Shown here: piece by piece, positions 23,943 to 34,798 of the stretch
How the letters are laid out: the number at the start of each line of letters is the position of its first letter
How positions within the stretch are numbered: position 1 is the stretch's first letter
Assembly: GCA_949130495.1 (NCBI GenBank)
Contig: OX422211.1
Coordinates: forward strand, 450,537,219 to 450,601,218
DNA: 64,000 nt
Direction: 5' to 3'
Origin: Sambucus nigra
Lineage: Eukaryota > Streptophyta > Magnoliopsida > Dipsacales > Adoxaceae
Translations under genes and position numbers: made by a program
Notes under the pieces: generated by a model
What the model saw: the letters and a program-made list of their open reading frames with translations, nothing else
Told to the model about the DNA's origin: nothing
The model's database searches: none

Positions 23943-23969
23943 CCGTGCCATCGGCACGGGTACACCCTA

Positions 23970-23970
<1 letters not shown>
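23943..23970 (+). other. Helitron 3' terminal hairpin and CTAG end
   Basis: CCGTGCC-ATC-GGCACGG forms a perfect 7-bp stem; seven bases later comes CTAG, then T. This is the standard Helitron terminator (hairpin then CTRR, target T). Confidence 0.75.
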
Positions 23971-23971
<1 letters not shown>

Positions 23972-24036
<65 letters not shown>

Positions 24037-24052
24037 CACACACACACACACT
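23972..24052. repeat. Compound microsatellite (TA)n(GA)n(CA)n
   Basis: TA to about 24003, GA to about 24030, then CA to about 24052, immediately after the Helitron 3' end. Confidence 0.95.
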
Positions 24053-24997
24053 AACGGAATGCATGTGCTTGAAGGCACGACTAAAATTTCCAAAATACAT
24101 AATTGCAAAACGATAAAAATTTCAATCCCCAATAGAAATTTAATGTATTCATGTTTACTCCATGGTTAAGTTCCGCATTTAATATACATAAAATCTTGTA
24201 TCTCCAATATATTATCACGTTCCTAAATAAAAATAAGCACAAAATGTAAGATAGATATAGTCACCATAGTAAACAACCATATCTAATTAGTATAGTATCC
24301 AATGGGAGTAAATTACCAAATGTAGAATTAAAGAACCAAAAAATGATGTAAAATAACTATACCTCCAATATTGAAATTCAATCCATAAATCAAATTGACA
24401 TCTCAACCATTAAAGAACTAATGTACTGGCGAAGACATCAAATGTTTTTATTCTTACTATTAAAATGAAAATTACCATACAAAACAAAATAAAAATCTTG
24501 TATAATCATGGGAGGCGTCTTGATTCCCGCTCTTTTTCATGATGTGCAGCCTGAAATAACTAAAATATTATAGTTCAAATATAATAAAGGGAATGCTCTT
24601 GTGGCAGTCAGCAGCTGATAAATGGCGTTGTGGATGGTCCCTGTTAGTTATACAATGAACACAGGTCGGTTATCAGAATAAATGGCATTGTGGCTTATCC
24701 GTGTTACGATCGCAAATAGGGAGGCTTATCAGAATATGGGTTGTTATCACCATAGATTTTTCATATCAACTATAATAGGTCGTTTATCACCGGAGGGACT
24801 TAAAAGAGGTCGTTTATCACCGTGCAGTGCTTTCTCGTGACTGGTTAGATGGTGTTAAGCGACTGAAAGTTGAAGGTGGTAGAATATTACTTCCCTGGTC
24901 AAATTGGAACTTTTTGGCTCGTTCTCGATCAATTCGGCGTATTTCAGCAACAACGACCGTCGAAATGGGTTGGAATTCCTGCTATATTAAATGAAAG

Positions 24998-25780
24998 TTA
25001 ATAATTTAATCTGAAAAAGAATCCCAGATCAACAATGATAATTCGCAAAAAGAGGAAAAACTTACCAGTGAAGGGGAAACAACAATATGCCCTATCACAT
25101 ATGTTGTTGCATAAATAGTTTCGGTGACCAAATGATTGGATGTTATCATTGGTGCTTTTCCCACCACAGAAATGGGAAAAACATATCACAGAAGGAGCAA
25201 CAACAGTGTACCATGTCCCATTTGTGTTTTCATAATAAGGTTCGTTCGTTGACAAATTGGATTCCTGTGGATATGAAGCATGAAAAATGTAAATAGCCAT
25301 TATGAATCATTAATAGTTAAAAATGGAAACATTATAAAATAATTAGAACGAGGACGAGGAAAGAGTATCCCATATTACAATGATAATTGAAATAAAAGAG
25401 AAAATATACCCCAAAAGGATCACCGACAGTATACCATGCCCTATATATTGTTACATAATTAGTTTCATTGGTTGAATGACTGGATTCATGTCGTTACAAA
25501 GCATGAAGAAGGTAAATAGAGATTATGAATCATAAAGAGTAAAAAACGGAAATACATTAAAAAATAAACTAGAATCAGATGGAAGAACGATTGGTTCTTT
25601 TTCGCTTTATATTTGACATTATAAACAAATTGTTAGGCATGTTTTCGTTTCCGGAAAAAGATTGCAATATAAAAATGTAAAAAACAATTACGGTACAACA
25701 AATAAAATAACTATTAAATAGACATTACGAATCATAAATAGTAAGAAAATGGAAATGAAGTACAAATTAAAGTAGAATCA
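24998..25780 (-). pseudogene. Tandemly duplicated exon-like units, unknown gene
   Basis: On the minus strand, similar exon-like stretches at about 25083-25145, 25198-25262 and 25424-25490 encode a recurring pattern (STNE, a Tyr-rich stretch, then WYTV and Pro). Intron-like text beginning GTAAATAG and containing ATTATGAATCA recurs at 25289, 25513 and 25713, about 200-224 bp apart. CTTACC at about 25060 is a minus-strand splice-donor match. So exons and introns were duplicated together. I do not recognise the protein. Open frames are short and divergent, so it is probably not functional. Confidence 0.4.
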
Positions 25781-26344
25781 TACTGAAAAAGGGGGGTTGG
25801 TTCTCTTTCCCTTTCACATCTCCCTTATAAACAACTTGGCCTGAGTGTTTTAATTTGTGGAAAAATATTGCAATTAATAAAAAGTAGGAAAAAAATTAAA
25901 GTGCAACAAATAAAATAACGTTTAGATTCACATCCATACGAATGATGTCATGTTCTGATTTGTCGTGGGTCACAATGTCAGTGTTTCTTCAATATTGGCA
26001 TTGAATCTGCACCCTTACATAAACAATATTTCATATACTGAACATATGGAAACATAGTTTTTTATGAAGATAATAAAGGAAGGATAAAGTACAACCAATC
26101 CACGGGTTGATTCATCTGTGAAACGGTACGAATATAAGTGGTGAAAAAAAAATTAAGTTAGTTAGTAGCAAAGAGGTGACGTAATATTATGTCACACAAC
26201 TAACATATTTATTTTTACTTATTAATAATACTATTATATATAGTCCTAAGAGGTCATGTACAATGTGAAATGTGAAACATAACAAATAACATACATAATG
26301 AAATTCAAACTATCATACACGATAAAAAAACCGTAATGCCTTAT

Positions 26345-26366
26345 CCCCCCCCCCCCCCCCCCCCCC
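26345..26366. repeat. Poly-C tract, 22 bp
   Basis: An uninterrupted run of 22 C, followed shortly by (CA)n and a run of nine A. Such homopolymers are rare in plant DNA and prone to sequencing error. Confidence 0.9.
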
Positions 26367-26713
26367 GCCACACACACACACAAAAAAAAAATACTTAAAC
26401 ATATATTGAAGTGCATAAGAAGTCAAAAATAAAAACAAAATTTGAAAAGTCAGTGAGTGAGTAAATTGTAGTATCCACACATACCTGCTAAGCATGAAAA
26501 AAATAAGTATGTCACATCAATAAAGACCAGCCCATCATATTCAGAAAGAAAATATATTGAAGAAAATATAAAGTGGCCATTTATTCACGACTAAAAAATG
26601 TTAGAAAAGATTTCAAAAGACATAAGGTAACACGTTTTATGCATATACAAAATATTAAAGGCCATTTATTCACAACTAAACTGTTGTTCTATGCATATAT
26701 ATTGCATATATGC

Positions 26714-26750
26714 TTTTGTATGCATATATACAACATATATGCATACAAAA
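26714..26750. repeat. Inverted repeat, 16-bp perfect stem
   Basis: TTTTGTATGCATATAT and its exact reverse complement flank a 5-nt loop (ACAAC). A direct repeat of GGCCATTTATTCAC lies just upstream (26575 and 26658). No gene or known terminator explains it. Confidence 0.75.
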
Positions 26751-26928
26751 ACAAGGCACTTGCATATTTTTCAAACACGTCTCTGCGAACAGGTTTTATG
26801 TTGTGCACCTGCATATCTTAATGGAATCAAAACATTAAGATAAAGAAAATTTACAGCAGAGTTGGACATTTCCTTTCGTTTAGAAGGAAAAGGTGGGGGT
26901 GAACCTATAGAATCAATTGCAAATTCAA

Positions 26929-26933
<5 letters not shown>

Positions 26934-27008
<75 letters not shown>
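26934..27008. repeat. (TA)n(GA)n microsatellite
   Basis: About 52 bp of TA followed by about 22 bp of GA. Confidence 0.95.
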
Positions 27009-27010
<2 letters not shown>

Positions 27011-27365
27011 CAATTACAGTAATGTCATCAACTCATGCTTCTCCTACATCTTTCGATTGAAACAAAGTCATGTTATTTTTCACCCGTTCCATATCAACTG
27101 GCATTACAAAACTGGTGCCAATCATTCCACCATTAAGAATCCATTTGGGTAGAATTATTGCCCTCACTTCATTAATTATTGAATAACCATCCATTAAAAG
27201 CACTTGGGCATATCTTAATTACATAATTACACCTGCTTTTCTACTAGGATACGGTGTTTCACAGATATGGTTCTATAGTTCAAAAATGAGTTTAGTAGTG
27301 AACAGAAAATAATACAATGAAATTCAAATATCATCCCCAAGAATGAAATTCATAGTTTGAGCATA

Positions 27366-27533
27366 CCTGAGCTCCTTTATAGTTTAATCCTCATGGTGAT
27401 TCCTTATGTGAGTCGATACTTTAGGGTGAGGAGGCATCCAATCCTCCTCTTCCTTATCTTCAAAATCAAGAATCATAATAATATCATCATTTTCATGTTC
27501 CTTCTCAACAGCGTATACTATTGTCCTGCAGAT
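27366..27533 (-). pseudogene. Host-gene exon fragment (acidic, DWMPPHPK motif)
   Basis: On the minus strand a coding stretch reads IVYAVEKEHENDDIIMILDF, then DKEEEDWMPPHPKVSTHI, a stop, then TIKELR. It is bounded by CTGCAG upstream and AG-GTATGC downstream, as expected of splice sites. The pattern EEDW-PPPPK-then-(S)TIKELR recalls a plant ubiquitin-like/Rad60-SLD type protein, from memory and not checked. The internal stop shows decay. Duplicated intron text (GTGTTTCAC...ATGGTTC) flanks it at 27255 and 27591. Confidence 0.4.
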
Positions 27534-27929
27534 CTAAGAAACAAAATAGATAAATGTTATGATATGGCATTGGTTACCTGATATGGGCTGGTGTTTCACA
27601 ATTATGGTTCAACAGTTCAAAAATGAGTTCAGGATATATAGTACTATATATTATGAAGATATTTTAAAAATCTATATTACAATCTAATAAATGGCTTTGT
27701 TCCACGGTTAATGCTATAATACCTGAGCTTTAACTTATGATTAAAACCACCATGGGTTTAGAATAAAATTAGTGTATATGTTTGGGACCAATCATATAAG
27801 AAAGACTATTGTATGTGTTTTAATTTGAGGACAATCATGGTGTGTGTGTGTGTGGAAGGGTGGACAAATCTGCTTTAATTTCTTGGGAGCCTAAAAAATT
27901 ATGCTGGCAATTGCCATAATTAACTGCAC

Positions 27930-28322
27930 CGAAAAATGATTGCGTCGTTGAAGTTTTTCACTGCGCAAGAACCCATGAGGCTCTTTATGATATTTGTTTT
28001 CGGAACTTGAAGCTCACTACTCCTAGCGGTAAGATTTTCTATTTAAATGCTTGTATTTTGTTGGACTCGGTCATACAAAATTATAAAATTGACTTGTATT
28101 TTGTTGACACATTTGGTGATTTGAACCATTTGATTTCGGCCACAATGTTTGGTGTCACATGCTGTTTGCGATTCCCTAGGCAATTGAACTCCGACCTCCG
28201 AAAGTTGACGGGGAATTTGATTCCATTCCCTCGACTCCATTTTTTCATGGTTGGTTTTGCCCCACTTATATCCCGCGGATCTCAGCAGTACAGAGCATTG
28301 AGCATGCCGGAGCTAACCCAAC
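27930..28322 (+). pseudogene. Beta-tubulin gene fragment with intron
   Basis: [18 protein letters not shown] (27974-28027) is joined, after a GTAAG-starting intron-like gap of about 80 bp, to [12 protein letters not shown]...GVTCCLRF...QLNSDLRKL...[18 protein letters not shown]...[10 protein letters not shown]...PELTQ (28112-28322). This is the central part of plant beta-tubulin (about residues 200-285). Several invariant residues differ: Phe for Ser in SATMSG, Arg for Gly in FPGQ. The 3' splice site is no longer AG, and homology stops abruptly after ELTQ. It is a captured and decayed piece, kept with its intron, so it was copied from DNA and not from mRNA. Identification is firm; the means of capture is inferred. 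Confidence 0.88.
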
Positions 28323-29051
28323 ATCTACCTCCTACCGGAGTTGACCCCTGACATCAAATGTCCAAGTCTTTACTCTGAAATTCATCAAGTACTCTATCTG
28401 CTAAAGAATCGGAGTCATTAAGTATTGAACATACAATAATACAATGAAAATAACTATACTGGATTGAAGGAAACTTCCCAAAATAATATTTCATACATGA
28501 GCATTCAACATATTCATTTACCTCCAACGTATTCATTTCATACACAAACCTGAAGCATTCAAATAAATAACAGAATCACAATATTCCATATTCAAAGCAA
28601 TAGAAATACAAACCAAAACATTCGAGATGCAAATTTGAATTCCCCTTCATCTATAAAAAACCATCCAATGCCAAAAATTCACTCAAATAATTAAACTATT
28701 TACACACACATTTACTCAAACACATAACATACAACTGTGTAAATATAAAACTTTCTAAAGATTGAAGTTAATGTCATTTCAAGTGCAAGAAATTATTACC
28801 TGCAAAACTAAGAGACAAGTTAATACCATAAAAATTATATTTCAGAAGTAGACAACAAAGAATAATAAAGGACATTAATAAATCATTTCAAACATAATAA
28901 TAATTTGGCACAAATACCATAAATTTTTAACACATAAACCATGAGAAAAATAACACAAATCATACGTATGGTGAGATATAGTCTTCAACTGAAACAGAGT
29001 AACCGAAATCTGAAATCTACAACATATGTGAAAAATAAAGAAAAATAATAA

Positions 29052-29066
29052 GTAATAAAGAGGGAA

Positions 29067-29099
<33 letters not shown>

Positions 29100-29102
29100 A
29101 AG
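29052..29102. repeat. GAAA/GA-rich purine repeat
   Basis: Imperfect GAGAAA units over about 45 bp. Confidence 0.8.
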
Positions 29103-29524
29103 GTAGACCTCGTTTCAAACGAATCCTATGGTGAGATCTACAACAAAAAAAAGTAGGTATCTTAGGTTGGAACTAATAAAAAAACTTCAAACTTAAGTAT
29201 ATCCGGTGTATTGCAAATCTCCATTTGAAACCTTAAATTTAGATCTGCAAAACTATACAAAAAACAAATCTTCATTTGAATCCAATCAGATATATACACA
29301 AATGAAATAAAGAAACAAAAATTTAAAAAAAGCCCTAATTTGAAGCAAATCAAAATCTCCATTTGAAACAAGTCAAAATCATAGTAGTTGAAGCCTAAAC
29401 ATGCCCTATTCAACCCTAAAACAAAAACTAAATGATTTAGGAACAACATAGTACTGAATCAAATGCAAATCAAACCTTGAAAAAAATAGCGATTGTGGCA
29501 GTTTACCCAAATCTTCAAACCGTG

Positions 29525-29551
29525 GAGAGAGAGAGAGAGAGAGAGAGAGAG
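29525..29551. repeat. (GA)n microsatellite, CT-rich leader on the minus strand
   Basis: About 27 bp of GA. Read on the minus strand it is a CT-rich tract like those in plant 5' leaders, followed by CAAG-GTTTGA, a possible splice donor. Confidence 0.7.
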
Positions 29552-29847
29552 GATAGAGACTTGCACCCTGATTTGAGAGAGAGAGGATTGGGCTTAGTGT
29601 TGTCTATGTCCCCCTTGTGTGCGATGGACCCTAAAAATGATTGGAAGTGTGTAATTTCTATTTTACCCATGCTTTTGAATTTTGAATAAGAGGGAGAAAG
29701 AAAATTAAGTGTTAAAAAAAGGGGAATCCAAATATTTAAGGGAAAAAAATGGTAAGAGGGGTATTTTAATTTCAACCATTGGATTTCACTTTTTAAGAAT
29801 CAATCCTAGCCCCTACTTGTCTTCCCAACTTATGAATAATAACCAAA

Positions 29848-29851
<4 letters not shown>

Positions 29852-29883
<32 letters not shown>
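29852..29883. repeat. (TA)n at the right edge of the insert
   Basis: About 30 bp of TA. Element A LTR sequence resumes directly after it at about 29884. Confidence 0.85.
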
Positions 29884-29887
<4 letters not shown>

Positions 29888-31441
29888 GTAGGTATACACC
29901 CAACCCAACATCAAAGTCTGTAAGTGGTATATATCACTGGAATACTTACCGTACAATCAATATACGATTTATAAATCACTATCATATTAAACCGAATATT
30001 ATTTCTCCCTTAAGTATTTTCAATAGTGAGCTCAATCACAGCCTACTGGTCAATATAATAAATCCACTTGAAATCTTCGTAACTCATTCTCGCGCGCTCG
30101 AATAAATTACACTACGAATTAATCTTGATTAATCATCTCCTTAATTCTCATAATAAGACTAAGTCACAACCCTATCATAGTCCTACTGTAATCCAATAAA
30201 TCTTTTATTATGTTTAAAGGATGCTCAAAAAGTTTCTCAAAGAATATTTCACAAGTTAGGGAATGAAAAGGAAAATTTTCCAAATTTGGGGAAACGTAAT
30301 CGATTCTCCATAGGGTCGAATCGATTCGCCCTTGGGCCGAATTGATTAGAAGTGTTGCAAGTCATCTCCTTTGTTTTAGCATTTTTCACCATTTTTCTGT
30401 TACACAACTCTCACAATCCTTCACCAAATTTACATCCAATTGTCCCAGAAGTTATATAAATGTATTAAGATGACTTTCAACGTGATTATAACATCAAGAC
30501 ACTATTTTTTCCATTAAACAATAGATCAAATCATTTATTCATCAAAAACCTAGATTTTCCATGTTCTTCATGCATACTCACATAAAACTTAGATTTTCTT
30601 CATGTTCATCACCATACAAAATTTGATTTCATCTACCCTAAATGAAAATACTACCTAGATTATGTGTTCTAATCATCTATACTTTAAGAACATCATTTAA
30701 ATTATATTTTAACGCCCTATTCTACATGGGTATCATAACTTCAAAAGAAATTGCAAATAAACACTTGCCTCTTATGGGTATGATCTGATTTCATGATTAA
30801 GATGGTGGATTGGTTGTCTTATCTCCCATTCCTCAATCCAAGGTTGATGGGGGTGCAAGAAAAATGAAGAACACTTCAATAATCCTCTTCAATTCTCCAA
30901 GAATGATCTCTCTTTCCTCTCTAATGGCCTCTATCGGTGTTCTAATCTCTTAACCCTGTCCTCATCTATCTTGCAGTTGATATACCCTTTGTAATTTCAT
31001 AGCTCCCTCAACCCAAATCTACGAAAAGATTAAAATACCCTTAAACGTGACAGTTTAATCTAAAATTGCCCCGGGACCCGAACAATACCCCTGGCTTTGC
31101 TATTTTTACTATTTCAACCCTTTCAAAATCATTCGCAACCTCGAAATCATTATCCGAGTCACTTTACTAAAAATCCCTATATCGACCTTAATTTAGTATA
31201 TACTCGACCCTCAGTTGAGATATAATAAAATCCCATTGTTTAACTCACTACGATGCATAATCTTGGTCACATATTATTCACTACACATTTAGTAAATATT
31301 ATTCCATTTATAATAATCATTACCTGTCCCTATTAATATTTAAATAGACACATACCAATTAATTCAATTAAATTACGACAAATTTCTAATTTAAATTTTG
31401 TCGGATTAAGTATTTAATGCTCAGAATTATGGGGTGTAACA
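29884..31441 (-). repeat. Element A LTR, right part
   Basis: Continues the LTR split at 20690 and ends GGGTGTAACA before the polypurine complement TACTTCCCCCC. Together the two parts give about 2.9 kb, the size of the other LTRs here. Confidence 0.75.
30295..30350 (-). promoter_or_regulatory. GAATCGATTC palindrome cluster in element A LTR
   Basis: Three copies or near-copies (30297, 30318, 30339) within 55 bp, about 1.09-1.15 kb from the sense start of the LTR, the same position as the clusters in the other families. Confidence 0.55.
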
Positions 31442-33010
31442 TACTTCCCCCCTTACAAAGGCATTTCGTGCTCGAAATTAGGTCATACCTGCGGACAACA
31501 ACTCTGGATAGTTCTCTCGCATGTCATCCTTTCGTTTCCATGTCGACTCGTCAACACTGTGGTGTCTCCACTTAACTCTGATAAATGGTATCACCTTAGA
31601 CCGTAGCTTACGCTCACTATGATCTAGAATAGCCACGGGTCTCTCCTCGTATGACACGTCTGGATGTAAATCAATCTCCTCAATTGGAATGTGCCAAAAT
31701 CTCTCTTTCTCTCTCCTCTAATACTTCTTTAGCAAAGCCACGTGGAACACGTAATGTATCCGCATAGATGCTCTGGCAAACCCATTTATATGTACTAGTC
31801 CCACTCTCTCAATAATAAGGAACGGTCCCATCTACCTCGGCGCTAGCTTCCCCTTCTTGTCGAACCTCATGACCCCCTTCATGGGAGACACCCACACCAA
31901 TACTTGTTCGCCAACCTTTGAATCAACATGTCTTTGGTTCGCATCTGCATAACTCTTCTACCTGTCATGAGCTATTTGAATACGCTCTCGAATCAGCTCG
32001 AACTTGTTGTCCCCCACCTCTAACTAATAAGCGGGAGAACGATAAGTTCTCCCATATAGTGCCTCAAATGGTGCCATACGATGGTGAATTGGTAAAAGTT
32101 ATTATACGTAAACCCCACCAATTGAAGGTATCTCTCCCAACCCCCTTAGAAATCAAGTATACACATTCTCAACATGTTCTTGAGCATATGATTAACCCTC
32201 TCAGTATGTCCTCCAGTCTGCGAATGATATTCGGTACTCAATCGTAAGTCTTTGCCCATGGCCTCCTAAAAACTCTGCCAGAAATGAGAGACAAAGATAT
32301 TATCTCTATTAGACACGATGTAAATCGGTACCCCATGAAACTTAACTATCTTCGTAATTAAAAAATGCACATACTGCATCGTCTCGAAATCGGTATAAAC
32401 TGGCAAGAAATGGTCTACCTTAGTCATCTGATTCACTATCACCCAAATAAAGTCATGACCCCTCTGCGACGTCGGAAGCCCTGTAATAAAATCCATCAAA
32501 ATACTCTCCAATTTCCACACATGAATATCCAGTGGTTATTGCATGACTTCAGGCTTCTAATGGTCTATCTTAACTGACTGACAGGTAAAACACTTTAAGA
32601 CAGACTCTTATATGTCTCGCTTCATCCATTCCAAGTAATATTGTTTCTTCATGTCCTTGTACATCTTATCCCCATCGGGATGTACCAAAAATATCAAAAT
32701 GTGAGACTCAACCAAAATCGCATGCCTCAAATACTCACCGTCTCGAATAAATAGCCTCCAATTAAAACATAGGCCTCGCTTTTATCTAATCGAGTACAAC
32801 TTCACACCCTCAGTTAACAATTGGCATACCCTATCCTAGAAGAACTGATCATTCACTTGTTCTTTCACTACCCGCATGAGAATATACCTGGTGATCCCAT
32901 CATCATGTCGAACCTCCCTCCACTTGGCCTTCCAGACCTCCGCTAACTCCACCTCAGGTCATCAGCTCCATGCGTCTACCACCACGTTAGCCTTACCACG
33001 ATGATACTGA
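31442..33010 (-). pseudogene. Ty3/gypsy pol fragment: integrase and C-terminus (element A)
   Basis: Read on the minus strand from 33010 down: end of the RNase H/integrase zinc region, integrase core (32266-32520, with MDFITGLPTSQRGHD, IYIVSNRDNIF and HFWQSF) and a decayed C-terminal part next to the polypurine tract at 31442-31452. It keeps the integrase stretch missing from element C. Frames are broken. Homology stops near 33010 within text equivalent to the HPGKANMV region of element C, where unrelated sequence begins. Confidence 0.8.
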
Positions 33011-33099
33011 AAAAAATGGGCTTAAAATGAAAACTTTAAGTCTGAATCATGTACATCTAGGATCATTAAAAAGGTTATTTAGAGCACTATAAAAATCCA

Positions 33100-33690
33100 T
33101 TTATCCACTCCTGGGTTCAAGAGTTGAACAAGTTCAAATGGACCTCAAAAGAACCCGATAGCCTCTAGAAGGGGGTTCTCATAGTAAAAAGGCAACTATG
33201 CATGAGTCGTAAGGCCAATTTGCGCACGAGGACAGTTGGAAAGGGAATATCCCTATAAGAGTTAAATGATCTTCACATGAGTTAGAGTGGTGACAAAAGT
33301 CAAACAAGGCATGGGAGCGCCAGGTGACCTCTAGATCTTGGTTTGGAGTAAAAACATGAGTATGCGCGAACCGTGAAGTCAATTTGTGCACAGTATGGAC
33401 CGTTGGAAATGGAATCCAGAGCCTTATAGGATTTAAAGAGATTAAATTAAGTTGGATAGTTGGAAAAGTTAAACGCGGCTTATGTATTCCCGGTGGCCTC
33501 TCGATCAGGGTTTGGAGTAAAAAGATGAGTACGCACGAATCATGAGGTCAATTCATGCATGGTATGGACCATTGGAAAGGGGATTCAGAGATCTATGAGA
33601 ATGGAATGCTATTTTCTCAAGTTAAATAGTTTATTAAAATAAAACGGGTCTCAGGAGCGCCTGATGGCCTCTAGATCGGGGCTTGAAGTA
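33100..33690. repeat. Tandem repeat of about 164-171 bp, about 3.5 copies
   Basis: The anchor CCTCTAGA (or CCTCTCGA) recurs at about 33162, 33328, 33497 and 33668, and a second anchor, the (G/T)CAATT block, at 33216, 33380 and 33549. Periods are 164-171 bp. Other shared blocks: GTATGGACC(G/A)TTGGAAA and TTTGGAGTAAAAA(C/G)ATGAGTA. Copies are diverged. The array lies between the truncated pol of element A and the viral sequence. A monomer of nucleosome-like length suggests a small satellite, or a repeat from the untranslated part of another retroelement. Confidence 0.8.
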
Positions 33691-33779
33691 TGACCCAGGG
33701 GTCTTATGGTGGTAAGAGAAGTGTTAGGTACCGAAGGAGGTATTTAGAGGGTATTAGGATAGGGTGTCTACATTTAGTA

Positions 33780-34295
33780 TTCGCTAAAGAAATTTTCTCT
33801 TTATTATCTCTCTACCATGTACTGGCAATCCTGTTACGTCATATAAATGCTTCAACACTCTTATATTGAGCTCAGCATACTCGTAAATAAAGAAGGTCGT
33901 AGTTTCTAACTCGAAATCAGAAGAAACCTTATAATCAAGAACAATAAACTCACGAAACTTATATGTATGCTTCTTAAGATTTGTATCTAGATCAGTAGGT
34001 TCTTTATATTTCTTGAGCGTTTCCTCGGCCTTGGAGAATACTTATGTTCTCTAGGTTAGATTTTTATTGGCTTTTGTAAGCTCTTCAATTTTTAACAGAG
34101 TCATATAAAGCCATCTCATCTTTAGCATTGAAATTCTCATTTTAGGGGGTGATTCGTTGCCTTATCAAACTATTGAGTTGCATATGAATCCATTGATTAA
34201 CCTTTTATTTTACTCTAATATCATGGCATGAGCTTCGAAGAAATAAGTTCTCTCTTTGTCGTAGGATTGTAGACGCCATGTCTTGCTGCAACAGA
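33780..34295 (-). pseudogene. Endogenous pararetrovirus, candidate first ORF (5' part)
   Basis: Minus-strand coding-like text begins with an ATG near 34277 and, after stops and shifts, gives a longer open stretch (34030-33790) that is Lys/Glu-rich and includes a VSSDFELETTTFFIYEYAEL segment. It lies downstream of a promoter-like interval and, in circular-genome order, after the viroplasmin-type gene, where caulimovirids place their first ORF (movement or coat-related). I cannot show a movement-protein motif. It stops near 33780 at the tandem-repeat side. Confidence 0.4.
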
Positions 34296-34620
34296 GAAAT
34301 AGGTTGAGATCGATATATAATAAGAATTTCATGGAATAAATATAAGTGTCGAAGATGCACTAAAACAAATTTTAGATGAGAAATTTTCCACAGGGAATCA
34401 TTATTCAAACTCCTAATTGAGTATAAATCTGATATATGTCATTGATAACATACCAGATCAATTACACAAGTGCAGAAATGATCAAAATATCATTGATACA
34501 AACTTAATATTACAAGTGGAGAGGGATTTTACATGAGATAGAAAGAGAGAGAATATTACAAGTGAGAGAAGAGAATCCATAAGATTAGAATATAATTTTA
34601 AACTGAAGGATCTATCCTCC

Positions 34621-34627
34621 CTTTATA
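34621..34627 (-). promoter_or_regulatory. TATA box, pararetrovirus intergenic region
   Basis: TATAAAG on the minus strand, in GGTTATAAAGGGAGG, between the viroplasmin-type gene and the candidate first ORF, as expected for the single genomic promoter of a caulimovirid. Confidence 0.5.
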
Positions 34628-34798
34628 ACCTCTAAAAGGCAATCAATTATTTATCCAAATGATTAAAAGAAACGTGGGCTGCTGGCTACCGAAAGTCAAA
34701 AAGTGCACAGTAGGTGCATAGTAAAAGTGCATAGTAACATACGACAATTTAAAATAAATAGTAACTGATTTGGATGTTTTTATTTTAAACGTCCAAAT

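Larger units (their letters stand above)
20700..23970 (+). mobile_element. Non-autonomous Helitron (5' end approximate)
   Basis: The 3' end is well defined: a 7-bp stem, 3-nt-loop hairpin at 23943-23959, then CTAG at 23967-23970 and a T that belongs to a TA target run. The 5' end resembles plant Helitron starts (TATAATAAAGCAGGAGG near 20705, with a second similar TCATATAATAAAGGAG at 20791), so the start could be either. No Rep/helicase coding sequence is visible in the 3.3 kb, so it needs proteins in trans. Internally there are short direct duplications (21327/21381, 21510/21567, 22567/22635). Confidence 0.6.
24053..29850. mobile_element. Gene-fragment-bearing insert of unknown class
   Basis: This 5.8-kb block sits inside the element A LTR, between the Helitron 3' end and the TA run at 29852. 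It holds exon-like pieces on the minus strand (25000-25800, 27366-27533), a 5'-UTR-like CT-rich tract on the minus strand (29500-29560) and a beta-tubulin fragment on the plus strand (27930-28322). Mixed pieces from different genes are typical of Helitron or Pack-MULE capture. I could not find terminal inverted repeats or a second hairpin-CTAG end, so the class is open. Confidence 0.45.
19344..33010 (-). mobile_element. Element A: minus-strand Ty3/gypsy, interrupted and truncated
   Basis: One LTR (19344 to about 20690, then 29884-31441, together about 2.9 kb) is followed by a polypurine tract and about 1.57 kb of pol read on the minus strand, cut off near 33010. The split LTR shares landmarks with the element C LTR in the same order, for example TACTCTGCTATC about 1.0 kb from its left end. 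The 9.2-kb interruption is the Helitron plus gene-fragment insert. Together with the LTR remnant at 19011-19200 this suggests a decayed multi-LTR array. Confidence 0.7.

Noticed and set aside
31918..32247. 109-residue plus-strand frame in element A
   Set aside because: Antisense to the integrase/C-terminal pol remnant; no independent support.
33100..33690. CRISPR array
   Set aside because: The repeat is contiguous with no unique spacers, and the sequence is plant nuclear.
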